Shown: positions 20,284 through 31,284 of the stretch, in pieces | Numbering within the stretch: the stretch's first letter is position 1 | How the letters are laid out: every line of letters begins with the position of its first letter | Assembly (NCBI GenBank): GCA_016778765.1 | Contig: JADHOV010000025.1 | Span: forward strand, 1 to 39,671 | Direction: 5' to 3' | DNA from: Paracoccaceae bacterium | GTDB lineage: Bacteria; Pseudomonadota; Alphaproteobacteria; Rhodobacterales; Rhodobacteraceae | DNA length: 39,671 nucleotides | Translations under genes and position numbers: made by a program | Notes under the pieces: generated by a model | Seen by the model: the letters and a program-made list of their open reading frames with translations, nothing else | What the model was told of the DNA's origin: nothing | The model's database searches: none

Positions 20284-20901
20284 CTATGTCGTTAAGGCTT
20301 TCGCCTGAGCCACCCATTCATCGCGGCTGACACGCCCCTTAAACCCGTTTAAGTTTTCATCCATCCAAACAATATCATCTGCTCCCCAGGCCGTAATTTG
20401 ATCATAATGAAAAACGCCAAGCGCGTTCAAAAGCGCTTCCAGCTTTGGACCAACGCCTTTTATCTTTTTCAGATCATCTGCTTGACCGTTGCGCGGCTGC
20501 GCTATCGCGCCTGGGGCGGTAACATCTGCACCTGCTGCGGAGGGCGCATAGGCCCATTCAGGTTTACGTCCGGCAAGTTCAACCTGTCCGGGAAGCTGCG
20601 TAGAAGCAGGCTCAGATGCTGCGTCATATCGTTCAGCACCAACGCCGCCAAGCGAAGTATCTTCAGCGCTGGCCTCAACCAAAGCGCGCGCGCGCGAGCC
20701 GCCAAGCGGAGCCAAAGGTGTGCAAAACACCCACCCCAACAGCAAACCCAGGGCAACGAAAACGGTCGCAGCAAAAAATACCGCGCCCATGAAGACTATT
20801 TTGCCAAACCCAAAACACATTATGAAGGTCAACACAGCTGCAGCGCCCGAAATCGCCCAGCAGCCCAGCTGGCAGCTTGTATTCTTAATCGGCTCTAACA
20901 T
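20284..20901 (-). CDS. Membrane-anchored helix-hairpin-helix protein, paralogous to the NuoE C-terminal domain
   Basis: The 205-aa protein has two N-terminal membrane helices (about 15-61), a variable linker and a C-terminal domain (about 142-203) starting DDLKKIKGVGPKLEALLNAL. This is a COG3743-type helix-hairpin-helix (predicted nuclease-like) fold, ending in a GFKGRVSRDEW motif. The same domain is fused to the C terminus of NuoE, the next gene upstream, and by eye the two copies share about 37 of 62 positions. No catalytic residues of a nuclease are visible, and the 'DNA nuclease' names used for this group are not supported here. It may be a docking module for the membrane next to complex I. 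Confidence 0.85.
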   Translation of the reverse strand: MLEPIKNTSCQLGCWAISGAAAVLTFIMCFGFGKIVFMGAVFFAATVFVALGLLLGWVFCTPLAPLGGSRARALVEASAEDTSLGGVGAERYDAASEPASTQLPGQVELAGRKPEWAYAPSAAGADVTAPGAIAQPRNGQADDLKKIKGVGPKLEALLNALGVFHYDQITAWGADDIVWMDENLNGFKGRVSRDEWVAQAKALTT

Positions 20902-20940
20902 ATTGAAACTCCTCTCTAATGGAACTCACGCTTAAAAACG

Positions 20941-21987
20941 CTATTCCTTTGTACCACGAGTTTGAGTTTTCGTCTTGTTTTGCGCGCTAAGCGCTTCCGC
21001 CTGCTCTGGCCAAGCATCACGACTAGCACAGCCTTTAAATCCTGGAAAATGCGTGTCAGCCCACGCCACATTCTCAGCAGTCCATTTTGAAATCTGATCA
21101 AAGTGAAAGATGCCCGCAGCGTTTAAAAGCGCCTGTAACTTTGGCCCAATGCCTTTGATTTGCCCCAAGTCATCAGAGCCCGCTTTGCGCGCCATCTTTA
21201 AAAGCCGCGGCTGTTTCGCCGCAATGCCCGTTAAGCTTTCACTCGCGCTGGATTTAGCGATTTTGGTCTTTGCTCTTGACTTGCCAAGCCACGGCGTTGT
21301 CAGCGGCACTTCGCTTCCATCGATGCGCTTGACTGTATCGTTGAGTTCAACCGCAAGCGCGGCACTGGCGTTGTGGGTCTGGCGGTTAGCTTCATATTGC
21401 TTCAGAGAAGTCGCGCCCCCCAAAGGTTCGCATGAAAAACGCCCGTTTTGTGGGCCTGGCAGCAGTATTGCGCCCTCTGCCATTTCATCGATGATCGCAG
21501 CAAAGCCGTCTGCCGTTAGGTTTTCGTAATAATCCTTGCCGATCTGGGCCATTGGTGCGTTTGTACAAGCGCCCAAACATTCAACCTCTTCCCAGCTGAA
21601 CTTCCCGTCAGCTGATAGCTGATGGGCCTCGGAAGCGATTTTTTCCCGACAAACTGAAATCAGATCTTCCGCGCCACAAATCATACAAGATGTGGTTCCA
21701 CAGACTTGAATATGCGCAATAGATCCAACAGGTTGCAATTGAAACATAAAGTAAAATGTCGCCACCTCCAAAGCCCGCATATACGCCAAGCCGAGCATAT
21801 CTGCCACGGCTTCAATGGCAGGGCGTGTCAACCAACCCACTTGCTCTTGCGCGCGCCAAAGAAGCGGAATGACCGCCGAAGCTTGGCGGCCTTCGGGGTA
21901 TTTGCTGATTTGCGCTTCCGCCCAAGCTTTATTCGCAGGCGTAAACTCAAAACTATCCGGTTGATCAGGGTGTAAGCGGCGCAGCAT
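20941..21987 (-). CDS. nuoE: NADH-quinone oxidoreductase subunit E with C-terminal helix-hairpin-helix extension
   Basis: The 24 kDa-type subunit holds the 2Fe-2S cluster N1a. Residues 1 to about 200 form the thioredoxin-like domain, with cluster ligands in [13 protein letters not shown] and CLGACTNAP and the usual [16 protein letters not shown] helix. Unlike the 160-240 aa of most NuoE proteins, this one has 348 aa. After a polar linker it carries a helix-hairpin-helix domain (about 272-333, beginning [20 protein letters not shown]) closely related to that of the next gene. It starts on the last base of the nuoD stop (TGATG), so translation is coupled. Confidence 0.96.
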   Translation of the reverse strand: MLRRLHPDQPDSFEFTPANKAWAEAQISKYPEGRQASAVIPLLWRAQEQVGWLTRPAIEAVADMLGLAYMRALEVATFYFMFQLQPVGSIAHIQVCGTTSCMICGAEDLISVCREKIASEAHQLSADGKFSWEEVECLGACTNAPMAQIGKDYYENLTADGFAAIIDEMAEGAILLPGPQNGRFSCEPLGGATSLKQYEANRQTHNASAALAVELNDTVKRIDGSEVPLTTPWLGKSRAKTKIAKSSASESLTGIAAKQPRLLKMARKAGSDDLGQIKGIGPKLQALLNAAGIFHFDQISKWTAENVAWADTHFPGFKGCASRDAWPEQAEALSAQNKTKTQTRGTKE

Positions 21988-23200
21988 CAGCGGTCAATCT
22001 CTCCAAAAACAACGTCCATCGTACCAATGATTGCAGCCACATCCGCAAGTTGGTGCCCAGACGCGATGTAATCCATAGCTTGCAAATGCAAGAACCCTGG
22101 CGCACGCAACTTTGCCCGATACGGTTTATTGCTTCCATCCGCCACCAAATAAACGCCAAACTCACCTTTCGGAGCTTCTACCGCCGCGTAAACTTCACCG
22201 GCGGGAACATGAAAACCTTCCGTATACAGTTTAAAATGATGAATAAGCGCTTCCATCGATTGCTTCATCTCGGTGCGCTTTGGCGGTGTCAGCTTACCAC
22301 GCGCCAAAATATCGCCCTTTTCGACACGTAACTTAGCAATGGCCTGCCGAATAATCGAAACCGATTGGCGCATTTCTTCCATCCGTACCAAATACCGATC
22401 ATAACAATCCCCGTTCTTTCCAACCGGGATTTGAAATTCAAACTCATCATAGCACTCATAAGGCTGTGCCCGCCGCAGATCCCAAGCCAAACCGGATCCA
22501 CGCACCATCACGCCCGAGAAGCCGTAATTCAGAATATCTTCTTCGCTGATCACACCAATATCTGCATTGCGCTGCTTGAAAATTCGGTTTTCTGTTAATA
22601 GCCCATCGATGTCATCCATCACTTCTGGAAACGCCAAGGCCCAAGCCTCTATATCATCGATCAAATCATCGCTAATATCCTGATGCACCCCTCCGGGACG
22701 GAAATAAGCCGCATGCAAACGCGCGCCGGAAGCGCGTTCATAAAACACCATCAGCTTTTCACGCTCTTCGAATCCCCAAAGAGGCGGCGTCAAGGCGCCC
22801 ACATCCATTGCCTGCGTTGTCACATTCAACAAGTGATTTAAAACGCGGCCTATTTCACTGTAAAGAACCCGTATCAGCGAGGCACGACGTGGCACCTTAA
22901 CGCCGGTCAGCTTTTCAATCGCCAAACACCACGCATGTTCTTGGTTCATCGGGGCGACATAATCCAGCCGGTCAAAATAGGGCAGGTTCTGCAAATAAGT
23001 GCGGCTTTCCATCAACTTCTCAGTGCCACGATGCAACAGGCCAATATGCGGATCGCAGCGCTCTACGATTTCGCCATCAAGCTCCAAGACCAGCCGCAAC
23101 ACACCATGCGCCGCCGGATGCTGAGGGCCAAAATTTATGTTGAAATTTCGAATTTTCTGTTCGCCTGTGAGCGCATCGTTAAATTCGTTGGAGCCATCCA

Positions 23201-23204
<4 letters not shown>
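21987..23204 (-). CDS. nuoD: NADH-quinone oxidoreductase subunit D (49 kDa)
   Basis: This subunit forms the quinone pocket together with NuoB. The 405-aa protein has [57 protein letters not shown] and [17 protein letters not shown]. It ends in [27 protein letters not shown], the conserved C terminus that projects to the quinone site. The conserved histidine of the pocket is the one in GPQHPAAHG. It is separate from NuoC, unlike the fused NuoCD of E. coli, and overlaps nuoC by 4 bases (ATGA). Confidence 0.98.
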
Positions 23205-24716
<1,512 letters not shown>

Positions 24717-24916
24717 ATTTTGGCGTTACGGTGGCAAACCCAACGCCCAGTTGGCTTCGCTCGGGTTTACCCCTCTGGGAACTCGGGGTCAACATACCAA
24801 GAGAAGAATTCACCGCCCAGAATAGCGCAACCTAACCATATTGATCGCAAACCTCTAAAATTCGGAAAATTCGATCAAAAAAAAATCGTTTCAAACCATA
24901 AAAAATTTAATTTTGA
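24717..24916 (-). promoter_or_regulatory. Presumed nuo operon promoter/leader region
   Basis: This 200-base gap lies between the stop of mccA and the start of nuoA, both on the minus strand. The half nearest mccA is strongly AT-rich, with a run of nine A residues (T on the transcribed reading) near 24877-24885, which could help end mcc transcripts, though no strong stem precedes it. The half nearest nuoA is GC-richer. I could not find a convincing -35/-10 pair, so a promoter is inferred from position only; read-through from the mcc genes is also possible. Confidence 0.35.
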
Positions 24917-26842
24917 TCATTTTTTTAGCTGAATAAGCAGTGCTTGCGCCTCAACATAAGCGCCCTCTTGAACAGCAATCTCATCAACTCTGGCGGAAAA
25001 AGGGGCAGAGAGCACTTGCTGCATCTTCATCGCCTCTAACGTGATCAAAGGCTGGCCCTCTTCCACCTCCTGCCCCGCGCTCACAGATACTGCAATTACA
25101 AGCCCGGGCATCGGAGCCTCGATCTGTGTTGTGCCAACAGCAGCCACTTCCGCGCGGCTTAACGGGTCAATCAGCTTCAGCGCTATACCGCCCTGATCAA
25201 ACACTGTGATATCGCGCCCCGCCCGATGAGCGGCCGGCAAAGCCTCCCCCTCAAATTGCCACCCCGCCTCGCTGTAAACCGCGGGATAATCTGCACCCTG
25301 CCATTTTAAAATAATTTGGTTTTCAATCAGCTGGATCGGCAATACGATCTGTTGCCCCTCAAAGATCATTTGCACCCTCTGCGGGACGCCTCCCCAAAGA
25401 GAAAACCCGCTTAAACGCGACTTGGTGGCCTGGTTCCCAACTGCAGAGACCACGCCCGCCAATAGGGCGCGTGCCGTCAACTTGACCGGCGCAGTCAGCA
25501 CGGATGAATTTCTAGAAATCAAACCTGTATCGAGCCGACAGGATGTGAAATCGCTAATTTGGGTTAACGCAGCGAGAAAACCCAGATTTGTCTTAATACC
25601 GGCAATCTCAATCGCGGCCAAGCTCTGACCCATTTTATAGATCGCAGCGCGCCGATTTTGACCAAACACGATAACTTTCGCCAACATCGGGTCGTAAAAT
25701 GCGCTTATCATATCATTGGCAATTACCCCAGAATCGATGCGGCACGCGCTGGGAAAGGCCAAATGCGTCAGCTGTCCCGCCATTGGCAAAAAATCTTGCT
25801 GGGGATCTTCGGCGTAAAGCCGCGCTTCGATCGCATGGCCAGTGATCTGTAAATCTTTTTGCTGCATTGGTAATTTACCGCCCGCCGCCACGTTTAACTG
25901 CCACTCCACGAGATCCACGCCGGTAATGGCTTCGGTCACAGGATGCTCAACTTGCAAACGGGTGTTCATTTCCATGAACCAAAAGCGATCTTCACGCAGC
26001 CCATCAGATCCATCAACAATGAACTCAACCGTGCCTGCTCCGCGATATTCTATAGCCTTGGCCGCTGCAACTGCGGCCTTGCCCATCACCGTGCGCATCT
26101 GCTCGGTCATCCCGGGTGCAGGTGCTTCCTCGACAACTTTTTGATGGCGCCTCTGTAAAGAGCAATCCCGTTCAAATAAATGCAGAACATCTGCCCCGTC
26201 CCCAAATACCTGTACTTCAATATGACGCGGTTGCGAAATGAATTTTTCAAGCAAAACATTGCCATTGCCAAAGGCATTTACCGCCTCAGAACGCGCCTCG
26301 GATAGGGCTGCCGCGAAGGCATTAGCAGATTTGACCAAGCGCATACCTTTCCCGCCGCCGCCCGCAACCGCCTTAATCAAAACCGGAAATCCTATTTTTT
26401 CAGCTTCTTTTTGCAAACGCGCGGGATCTTGATGGCCGGAAAACCCAGGCACCACGGGCACTCCTGCCTTCGCCATCAAGGCCTTTGCCGAATCTTTTAA
26501 CCCCATGGCTCGAATGGCGCTGGCCGAGGGCCCAATAAAAACCAAACCCGCAGCCTCTACCGCCTCAACAAAATCGGGGTTTTCAGATAAAAACCCATAA
26601 CCAGGATGAATAGCCTGCGCCCCAGAGCTTAAAGCGGCTGAAATTATTTTATCACCGCAAAGATAGCTTTGCGCTGGCAATGCGCCACCAATATGCACCG
26701 CGTGATCCGCTTGCAAAACATGTTGTGCATTCTGATCCGCATCGGAATACACCGCAATGCAACGCACGCCCATGCGCTGGGCGCTGCGCATCACACGCAG
26801 GGCAATTTCACCACGATTCGCGATTAGAATAGCCTCAAACAT
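24917..26842 (-). CDS. mccA: Methylcrotonyl-CoA carboxylase biotin-carrying (alpha) subunit
   Basis: The subunit carboxylates its own biotin with bicarbonate and ATP, and the beta subunit transfers the carboxyl group to 3-methylcrotonyl-CoA in leucine breakdown. The 641-aa protein has an N-terminal biotin carboxylase (LIANRGEIALRVMRSA, GYGFLSENPDF, the ATP-grasp loop AVAGGGGKGMRLV, EMNTRLQVEHPVTEAITGVDLVEWQ), a linking domain, and a C-terminal biotinyl domain. In the latter EAMKMQ (near residue 605) carries the biotinylated lysine. Assignment to MCC rather than propionyl- or geranyl-CoA carboxylase rests on ivd and mccB next to it. It follows mccB by 77 bases. Confidence 0.92.
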   Translation of the reverse strand: MFEAILIANRGEIALRVMRSAQRMGVRCIAVYSDADQNAQHVLQADHAVHIGGALPAQSYLCGDKIISAALSSGAQAIHPGYGFLSENPDFVEAVEAAGLVFIGPSASAIRAMGLKDSAKALMAKAGVPVVPGFSGHQDPARLQKEAEKIGFPVLIKAVAGGGGKGMRLVKSANAFAAALSEARSEAVNAFGNGNVLLEKFISQPRHIEVQVFGDGADVLHLFERDCSLQRRHQKVVEEAPAPGMTEQMRTVMGKAAVAAAKAIEYRGAGTVEFIVDGSDGLREDRFWFMEMNTRLQVEHPVTEAITGVDLVEWQLNVAAGGKLPMQQKDLQITGHAIEARLYAEDPQQDFLPMAGQLTHLAFPSACRIDSGVIANDMISAFYDPMLAKVIVFGQNRRAAIYKMGQSLAAIEIAGIKTNLGFLAALTQISDFTSCRLDTGLISRNSSVLTAPVKLTARALLAGVVSAVGNQATKSRLSGFSLWGGVPQRVQMIFEGQQIVLPIQLIENQIILKWQGADYPAVYSEAGWQFEGEALPAAHRAGRDITVFDQGGIALKLIDPLSRAEVAAVGTTQIEAPMPGLVIAVSVSAGQEVEEGQPLITLEAMKMQQVLSAPFSARVDEIAVQEGAYVEAQALLIQLKK

Positions 26843-26919
26843 ATAAACCCCCTATCTGCGGTTTCATGCCAAACTGACCAAGTATAGATTGGATTACGCG
26901 CGCTGCGCCTCGGCTTATG

Positions 26920-28524
26920 TTACATTCTAAATAGGCCAAAGCGGGTCTCCTCTATGGGCGCGTTCAAGGCCGCCCGCAACGAGCAATAAAGCGTTTCACG
27001 GGTTTTTCGCGGATCAATGATTCCGTCATCCCAAAGCCGCGCCGAGGCGTAAAGCGGATGCGATTGCTCTTCAAACATATCCAAAGTGGGTTTTTGAAAG
27101 GCCGCTTCTTCCTCAGCGGACCAAACGCCGCCCGCCCGCTCGATATTATCACGCTTCAACGCGGCCAGAACTTGCGCCGCTTGCGCGCCGCCCATCACCG
27201 AAATTCGACTATTCGGCCAAGTCCATAAAAAACGCGGCTGATAAGCCCGCCCCGACATACCGTAATTTCCCGCCCCAAAACTGCCCCCGATCAGAACCGT
27301 CACTTTTGGCACCGCCGTGGTGGCAACCGCTGTCACCATTTTTGCACCATGGCGGGCGATACCTTCATTCTCATAGCGCTGCCCCACCATAAAGCCTGTA
27401 ATATTTTGTAAAAACACCAGTGGTATTTTTCGCTGGCTGCAAAGTTCAATGAAATGCGCGCCTTTTTGCGCGGCTTCGCTTAGCAAGACCCCGTTATTGG
27501 CGACAATTCCGACAGGGCACCCCATCACATGCGCAAAGCCTGTTACCAAAGTTGTGCCAAAACGGGCTTTAAACTCATCAAACCGTGACCCATCAACCAA
27601 GCGCGCCAACACTTCGCGTATATCATATTGACTACGCAAATCTCGCGGCACAACGCCCAAGATTTCACTTGGATCATATTGGGGTTCCTCAACAGGTTGC
27701 AAATTTGGCAGCTCCAGTTTTGGACGGTTGAGATTGTCCACAGCCTGGCGCGCCAAAGCCAGCGCATGGTCATCATCCTCAGCCAGATAATCAGCCACCC
27801 CGGATAGGCGCGTATGCACATCAGCGCCACCAAGATCTTCGGCGCTTACAACTTCCCCCGTGGCAGCTTTGACCAAAGGGGGACCGGCTAAGAAAATCGT
27901 TCCCGCGCCGCGCACGATAATTGTGATATCAGACATCGCCGGAACATAGGCACCGCCCGCAGTGCAAGAGCCCATCACCACGGCAATTTGCGCGATGCCT
28001 TTGGCAGACATTCTGGCTTGATTGTAAAAAATCCGCCCAAAATGGTCTCGATCGGGGAAAACCTCATCTTGATTGGGCAAGTTGGCACCACCACTATCCA
28101 CCAGATATAGGCAGGGCAAATGACATTCTTCTGCGATCTCCTGCGCGCGCAAATGCTTTTTCACGCTCATTGGGTAATAGGTTCCCCCCTTCACCGTGGC
28201 ATCATTGCAAATGATCATACAGTCCCGACCGTGCACCTGACCAATACCCGCAACCAACCCAGCCGATGGCGCATCGCCATTATACAGCCCATGCGCCGCG
28301 GTTGCGCCAATTTCCAAAAACGCGCTTCCATAATCCAACAGATTGGCCACCCGCGCGCGCGGCAACATTTTGCCGCGGTCCAGATGCCGCTGCCGGGCCT
28401 TTTCGCCGCCGCCTGCAGCTGCAAGCTCGGCCGCCGACCGAACCAATTCTAGGCTTTCCAAATGCGCAGATTGGTTACTCATGAAATCTTCTGATGCCGT
28501 TTTTATTTTAGAGAAAAGACGCAT
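26920..28524 (-). CDS. mccB: Methylcrotonyl-CoA carboxylase carboxyltransferase (beta) subunit
   Basis: The carboxyltransferase moves the carboxyl group from biotin to 3-methylcrotonyl-CoA. The 534-aa protein shows the crotonase-like halves of the family: [57 protein letters not shown], the [26 protein letters not shown] segment and [41 protein letters not shown]. The start at 28524 is chosen because GGAGG lies six bases upstream; the frame stays open 14 codons further. The start overlaps the end of the small membrane-protein gene by 17 bases, so the two are coupled. Confidence 0.94.
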   Translation of the reverse strand: MRLFSKIKTASEDFMSNQSAHLESLELVRSAAELAAAGGGEKARQRHLDRGKMLPRARVANLLDYGSAFLEIGATAAHGLYNGDAPSAGLVAGIGQVHGRDCMIICNDATVKGGTYYPMSVKKHLRAQEIAEECHLPCLYLVDSGGANLPNQDEVFPDRDHFGRIFYNQARMSAKGIAQIAVVMGSCTAGGAYVPAMSDITIIVRGAGTIFLAGPPLVKAATGEVVSAEDLGGADVHTRLSGVADYLAEDDDHALALARQAVDNLNRPKLELPNLQPVEEPQYDPSEILGVVPRDLRSQYDIREVLARLVDGSRFDEFKARFGTTLVTGFAHVMGCPVGIVANNGVLLSEAAQKGAHFIELCSQRKIPLVFLQNITGFMVGQRYENEGIARHGAKMVTAVATTAVPKVTVLIGGSFGAGNYGMSGRAYQPRFLWTWPNSRISVMGGAQAAQVLAALKRDNIERAGGVWSAEEEAAFQKPTLDMFEEQSHPLYASARLWDDGIIDPRKTRETLYCSLRAALNAPIEETRFGLFRM

Positions 28525-28879
28525 TTTGACCTCCGATAAACGCTGCCTGCAAATCATCAGAGCCAAGAGGCGCGCGTGATGTACCGATCAATTGCCCCCA
28601 AGGCGCGATCAAAAAGCGGTAGGGTGCTGCCGCGCCTGGCTGGCAAATCACCTCAAGGCGCACCCAAAATAAATCATGCGGCGTTGCATAGCAATCGCTC
28701 TCAGACCCGCTATGCCCCTCTTTAGAGGAGGCAATGATATAATGCCTTGCGTAAAAGGTGATGGTTGCTGTCTCATCCAAAACGGCAGCTTTCACCCCCA
28801 AACGCAACGCCAAAAAAAGTAAGAGCAGGCAAAACACGCCAAGAACCAACCAGGCGGGATGCAAGTTACGCAGCCTCAC
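28508..28879 (-). CDS. Small single-helix membrane protein of unknown function in the leucine operon
   Basis: A 123-aa protein with a short basic start ([10 protein letters not shown]), one strong hydrophobic helix (about 10-30) and a soluble remainder of about 90 residues with [20 protein letters not shown]. The helix may be an uncleaved anchor, placing the rest in the periplasm. It lies 46 bases after ivd and overlaps mccB by 17 bases, so it is clearly part of the ivd-mcc transcript. I do not recognise a family. Confidence 0.75.
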   Translation of the reverse strand: MRLRNLHPAWLVLGVFCLLLLFLALRLGVKAAVLDETATITFYARHYIIASSKEGHSGSESDCYATPHDLFWVRLEVICQPGAAAPYRFLIAPWGQLIGTSRAPLGSDDLQAAFIGGQNASFL

Positions 28880-28925
28880 CTGACGCCCGTCTTCATGGCA
28901 GCCATTATGATCCGCATCTTCCCCA

Positions 28926-30089
28926 TCAGCGCATCGCCGACATCAGCTCTCGACCGATCAACATACGCCGAATTTCAGACGTACCGGCACCAATTTCCAT
29001 CAATTTTGCATCTCTAAAAAGGCGCGCAACCGGCGCGTCAGCCAGAAACCCTGCCCCGCCCATCGCCTGCACGGCTTGGTGGGCTATTTTCATCGCTTGC
29101 TCGGATGCATAAAGCACGCAACCGGCGGCATCTTGGCGGGTAATTTCGCCCCGATCACAGGCTTTTGCCGCCTCATAAACATAGGCTCGGGCTGAATTCA
29201 TCGCTGTATACATATCTGCAATTTTGCCCTGCATCAGTTGAAAATCCCCGATACTTTGGCCGAATTGTTTGCGTTCAACCAAATAAGGCATCACCTCATC
29301 CAGACAGGCGGCCATAATCCCAGTGCCAATTCCCGATAAGACAACCCGCTCGTAATCCAAACCCGACATAAGAACCTTGGCCCCTTTGCCCTCTTCCCCC
29401 AAAACGTTTTCAAACGGCACTTCAACATCTTCAAAAATAAGTTCCGCCGTGTTGGACCCGCGCATGCCTAACTTGTCAAAATGGGTTGAGGTCGAAAAGC
29501 CTGACATTGCTTTTTCGATCAAAAAGGCAGTAATACCTTTTGAGCCTGATTCCGGATCGGTTTTGGCATAAACAACCAATGTATCCGCATCAGGCCCATT
29601 GGTGATCCAATATTTGCTGCCATTTAACCGATAATAACCGTTTCGTTTTTCCGCGCATAACTGCATTGAAACCACATCGGACCCCGCTGCAGGTTCTGAC
29701 ATCGCCAAGGCCCCAATATGGTGCCCCGACACCAGCTTGGGAAGATATTTTTGTTTTTGCTCTTCAGTGCCGTTTAAACTGATTTGGTTGACGCACAGGT
29801 TTGAATGCGCGCCATATGATAACGCCACGCTCGCGCTGGCGCGGGCAATTTCTTCAATCGCCACAGTATGCGCTAAATAGCCCATCTCAGCGCCACCATG
29901 CGCACCCGAAATGGTAATACCGAGCAACCCCATTTTCCCAAGCTCTTGCCAAAGCGCATCAGGAAATTGGTTTGACCGGTCAATTTCACCAGCTAAGGGG
30001 CGGATACGATCTTGAGAAAATCGATGCACGGCATCCTGCAGCGCTTGCACATCTTCGCCAAGATCAAACCGCATAGAGGCTAAGAACAT
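28926..30089 (-). CDS. ivd: Isovaleryl-CoA dehydrogenase
   Basis: An FAD enzyme oxidising isovaleryl-CoA to 3-methylcrotonyl-CoA in leucine degradation, the substrate made for MccAB. The about 387-aa protein has the acyl-CoA dehydrogenase domains with [43 protein letters not shown] and [25 protein letters not shown]. The catalytic base of isovaleryl-CoA dehydrogenases lies in helix G (LERLVL in human). The matching segment here is [12 protein letters not shown] with Glu conserved, which supports this assignment over short-chain dehydrogenases. The start could be 30101 or 30089; [12 protein letters not shown] resembles the usual N terminus. It is the first gene of the leucine operon. Confidence 0.93.
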   Translation of the reverse strand: MFLASMRFDLGEDVQALQDAVHRFSQDRIRPLAGEIDRSNQFPDALWQELGKMGLLGITISGAHGGAEMGYLAHTVAIEEIARASASVALSYGAHSNLCVNQISLNGTEEQKQKYLPKLVSGHHIGALAMSEPAAGSDVVSMQLCAEKRNGYYRLNGSKYWITNGPDADTLVVYAKTDPESGSKGITAFLIEKAMSGFSTSTHFDKLGMRGSNTAELIFEDVEVPFENVLGEEGKGAKVLMSGLDYERVVLSGIGTGIMAACLDEVMPYLVERKQFGQSIGDFQLMQGKIADMYTAMNSARAYVYEAAKACDRGEITRQDAAGCVLYASEQAMKIAHQAVQAMGGAGFLADAPVARLFRDAKLMEIGAGTSEIRRMLIGRELMSAMR

Positions 30090-30105
30090 ATCGCACTCCA
30101 TTTAT

Positions 30106-30119
30106 TGAACACTTGTTCA
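30106..30119. promoter_or_regulatory. Palindromic operator-like site in front of ivd
   Basis: TGAACACTTGTTCA is a perfect inverted repeat with six-base arms and a 2-base centre, 17 bases upstream of the preferred ivd start. A TTGACT, a possible -35 element on the minus strand, lies at 30144-30149. Between them is AT-rich sequence but no good -10 at standard spacing. A repressor bound here would block initiation or early elongation. The form resembles sites of TetR-type regulators of acyl-CoA metabolism, but no regulator gene is in the window. Confidence 0.55.
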
Positions 30120-30199
30120 TTAATTGGAGCATTATCGATCAGTAGTCAATAGTTTTACACCTACCAATTCTGGTCCAGAAGCGCAAAAAATCAAAGCTG

Positions 30200-30226
30200 A
30201 CTCCCCTCTTAAAATAGAAGGGGAGT
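30200..30226. other. Strong isolated hairpin upstream of the leucine operon
   Basis: ACTCCCCT (30200-30207) and AGGGGAGT (30219-30226) form an eight-base perfect stem with an AT-rich 11-base loop. No U-run follows on the plus strand; on the minus strand six T residues appear about 12 bases downstream, which is too far for a standard intrinsic terminator. It could still be a terminator for transcription coming from the left end of the decayed gene, or a repeat-associated element. Confidence 0.35.
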
Positions 30227-30447
30227 TAAAAGGTAAGCATTTTAAACGGTTAGAATCTATCACGACGCGTGGCATGTGAATTTTCTGAATATGCATTTCA
30301 TTGTAAGCCTGAGCGCCTCTTCAAGTACTCAAAAACTTATTTGTAAGAGGTTTTGCCGCCCAAAAGCCGTTTTTATATTTAAATGAGATTTTACAGATCG
30401 AGATCCTTTTAGATTTTATCATGAATTACCAAAATAAGGAATTTATC

Positions 30448-31284
30448 ATGAAACAGGTTTCGATTATTGGATAGCTTTTGTTGGCGCTTAATCCCGCATT
30501 GACCGTCGCCGATCACATTAAATATGGCTCGGGCCCTTAAACATCCCGCAATATCTGTCAAAAATTTAGTGTCAATGCCAGTGGCTTTAATCTCGCAGTG
30601 AGCTTTCGCAATATATACTTATGCAACATACAAACCCACATATTCGCTGAGCGTAACGGCGCTGGATTCTCAATTTCTGTCAATAATGGACAAACGGAGG
30701 GCGATCATTGAAATAAAAACGCAGGACTGTCTCAAGAAGAACTCAAAGATCCAACCCATGAAAGTGCCGTTTTCAAGGTAGCGCTCCAGGTGATACGATT
30801 GAGGTGCATTCGGTATGTTCCTCTTGCGCCGTTCAATACGGTCAAGGATTAACCTTTTGCTTCAGTGCCGCTTGTGCAACCCGGCAATTTCGGCAGGAAG
30901 CGCAAGTCTTTTTCAATTGATCAACAACTCATATGCCCTGAACTTTCAAACCAAAATATAAGACAAAACAGTGATTGATGCGCGCCATCAAGCGAAGAAT
31001 CTGCCAACCCACACTGGAACGACAATCGTTTTTGCAGGTTTTCAACCGGCCCAAAATATACGGCTAAAAATGCTCACCCCATCAAGTCACCTGGCGCGTT
31101 CGTCTTAAATGCGCAAAGTTATATATGGCATCTTTGCATGACTGGGCGGCCAATGGGAATATTTTCAACGCAAGTCACTCTTATGGAGTTCGCGCGCCTG
31201 TCACTGAATCAGTGCAGTCGGCCACGATAAATGAAGCACAATCTGCTTATATTGCGGTTTGGGCCGCGCTATCTGCAAGCTGGT
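30448..31284 (+). pseudogene. Decayed gene for a secreted protein, with stops and frameshifts
   Basis: Starting at ATG 30448 the frame reads a signal-peptide-like start, MKQVSIIG, then TAG (30472), then LLLALNPALTVADHIKYGSG. A TAA follows at 30538 and a TGA at 30708 inside otherwise protein-like sequence (for example FSVNASGFNLAVSFRNIY). After about 30777 the sensible reading shifts by one base to GSAPGDTIEVHSVCSSCAVQ, a cysteine-rich stretch. A later frame, ending at TAG 31284, reads HDWAANGNIFNASHSYGVRA. So the remnant has at least three internal stops and two or more frame changes. It overlaps the end of the convergent aminotransferase gene by 38 bases. The family is not recognised. Confidence 0.6.

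Noticed and set aside
30200-30226. Intrinsic terminator call for the ACTCCCCT/AGGGGAGT hairpin
   Set aside because: There is no U-tract at the required position on either strand, so it was reported only as a hairpin.
30448-31284. TGA/TAG readthrough or recoding (selenocysteine/pyrrolysine) to save the 30.4 kb reading frame
   Set aside because: All three stop codons appear and the frame also shifts, so decay is the simpler explanation; no recoding element is seen.
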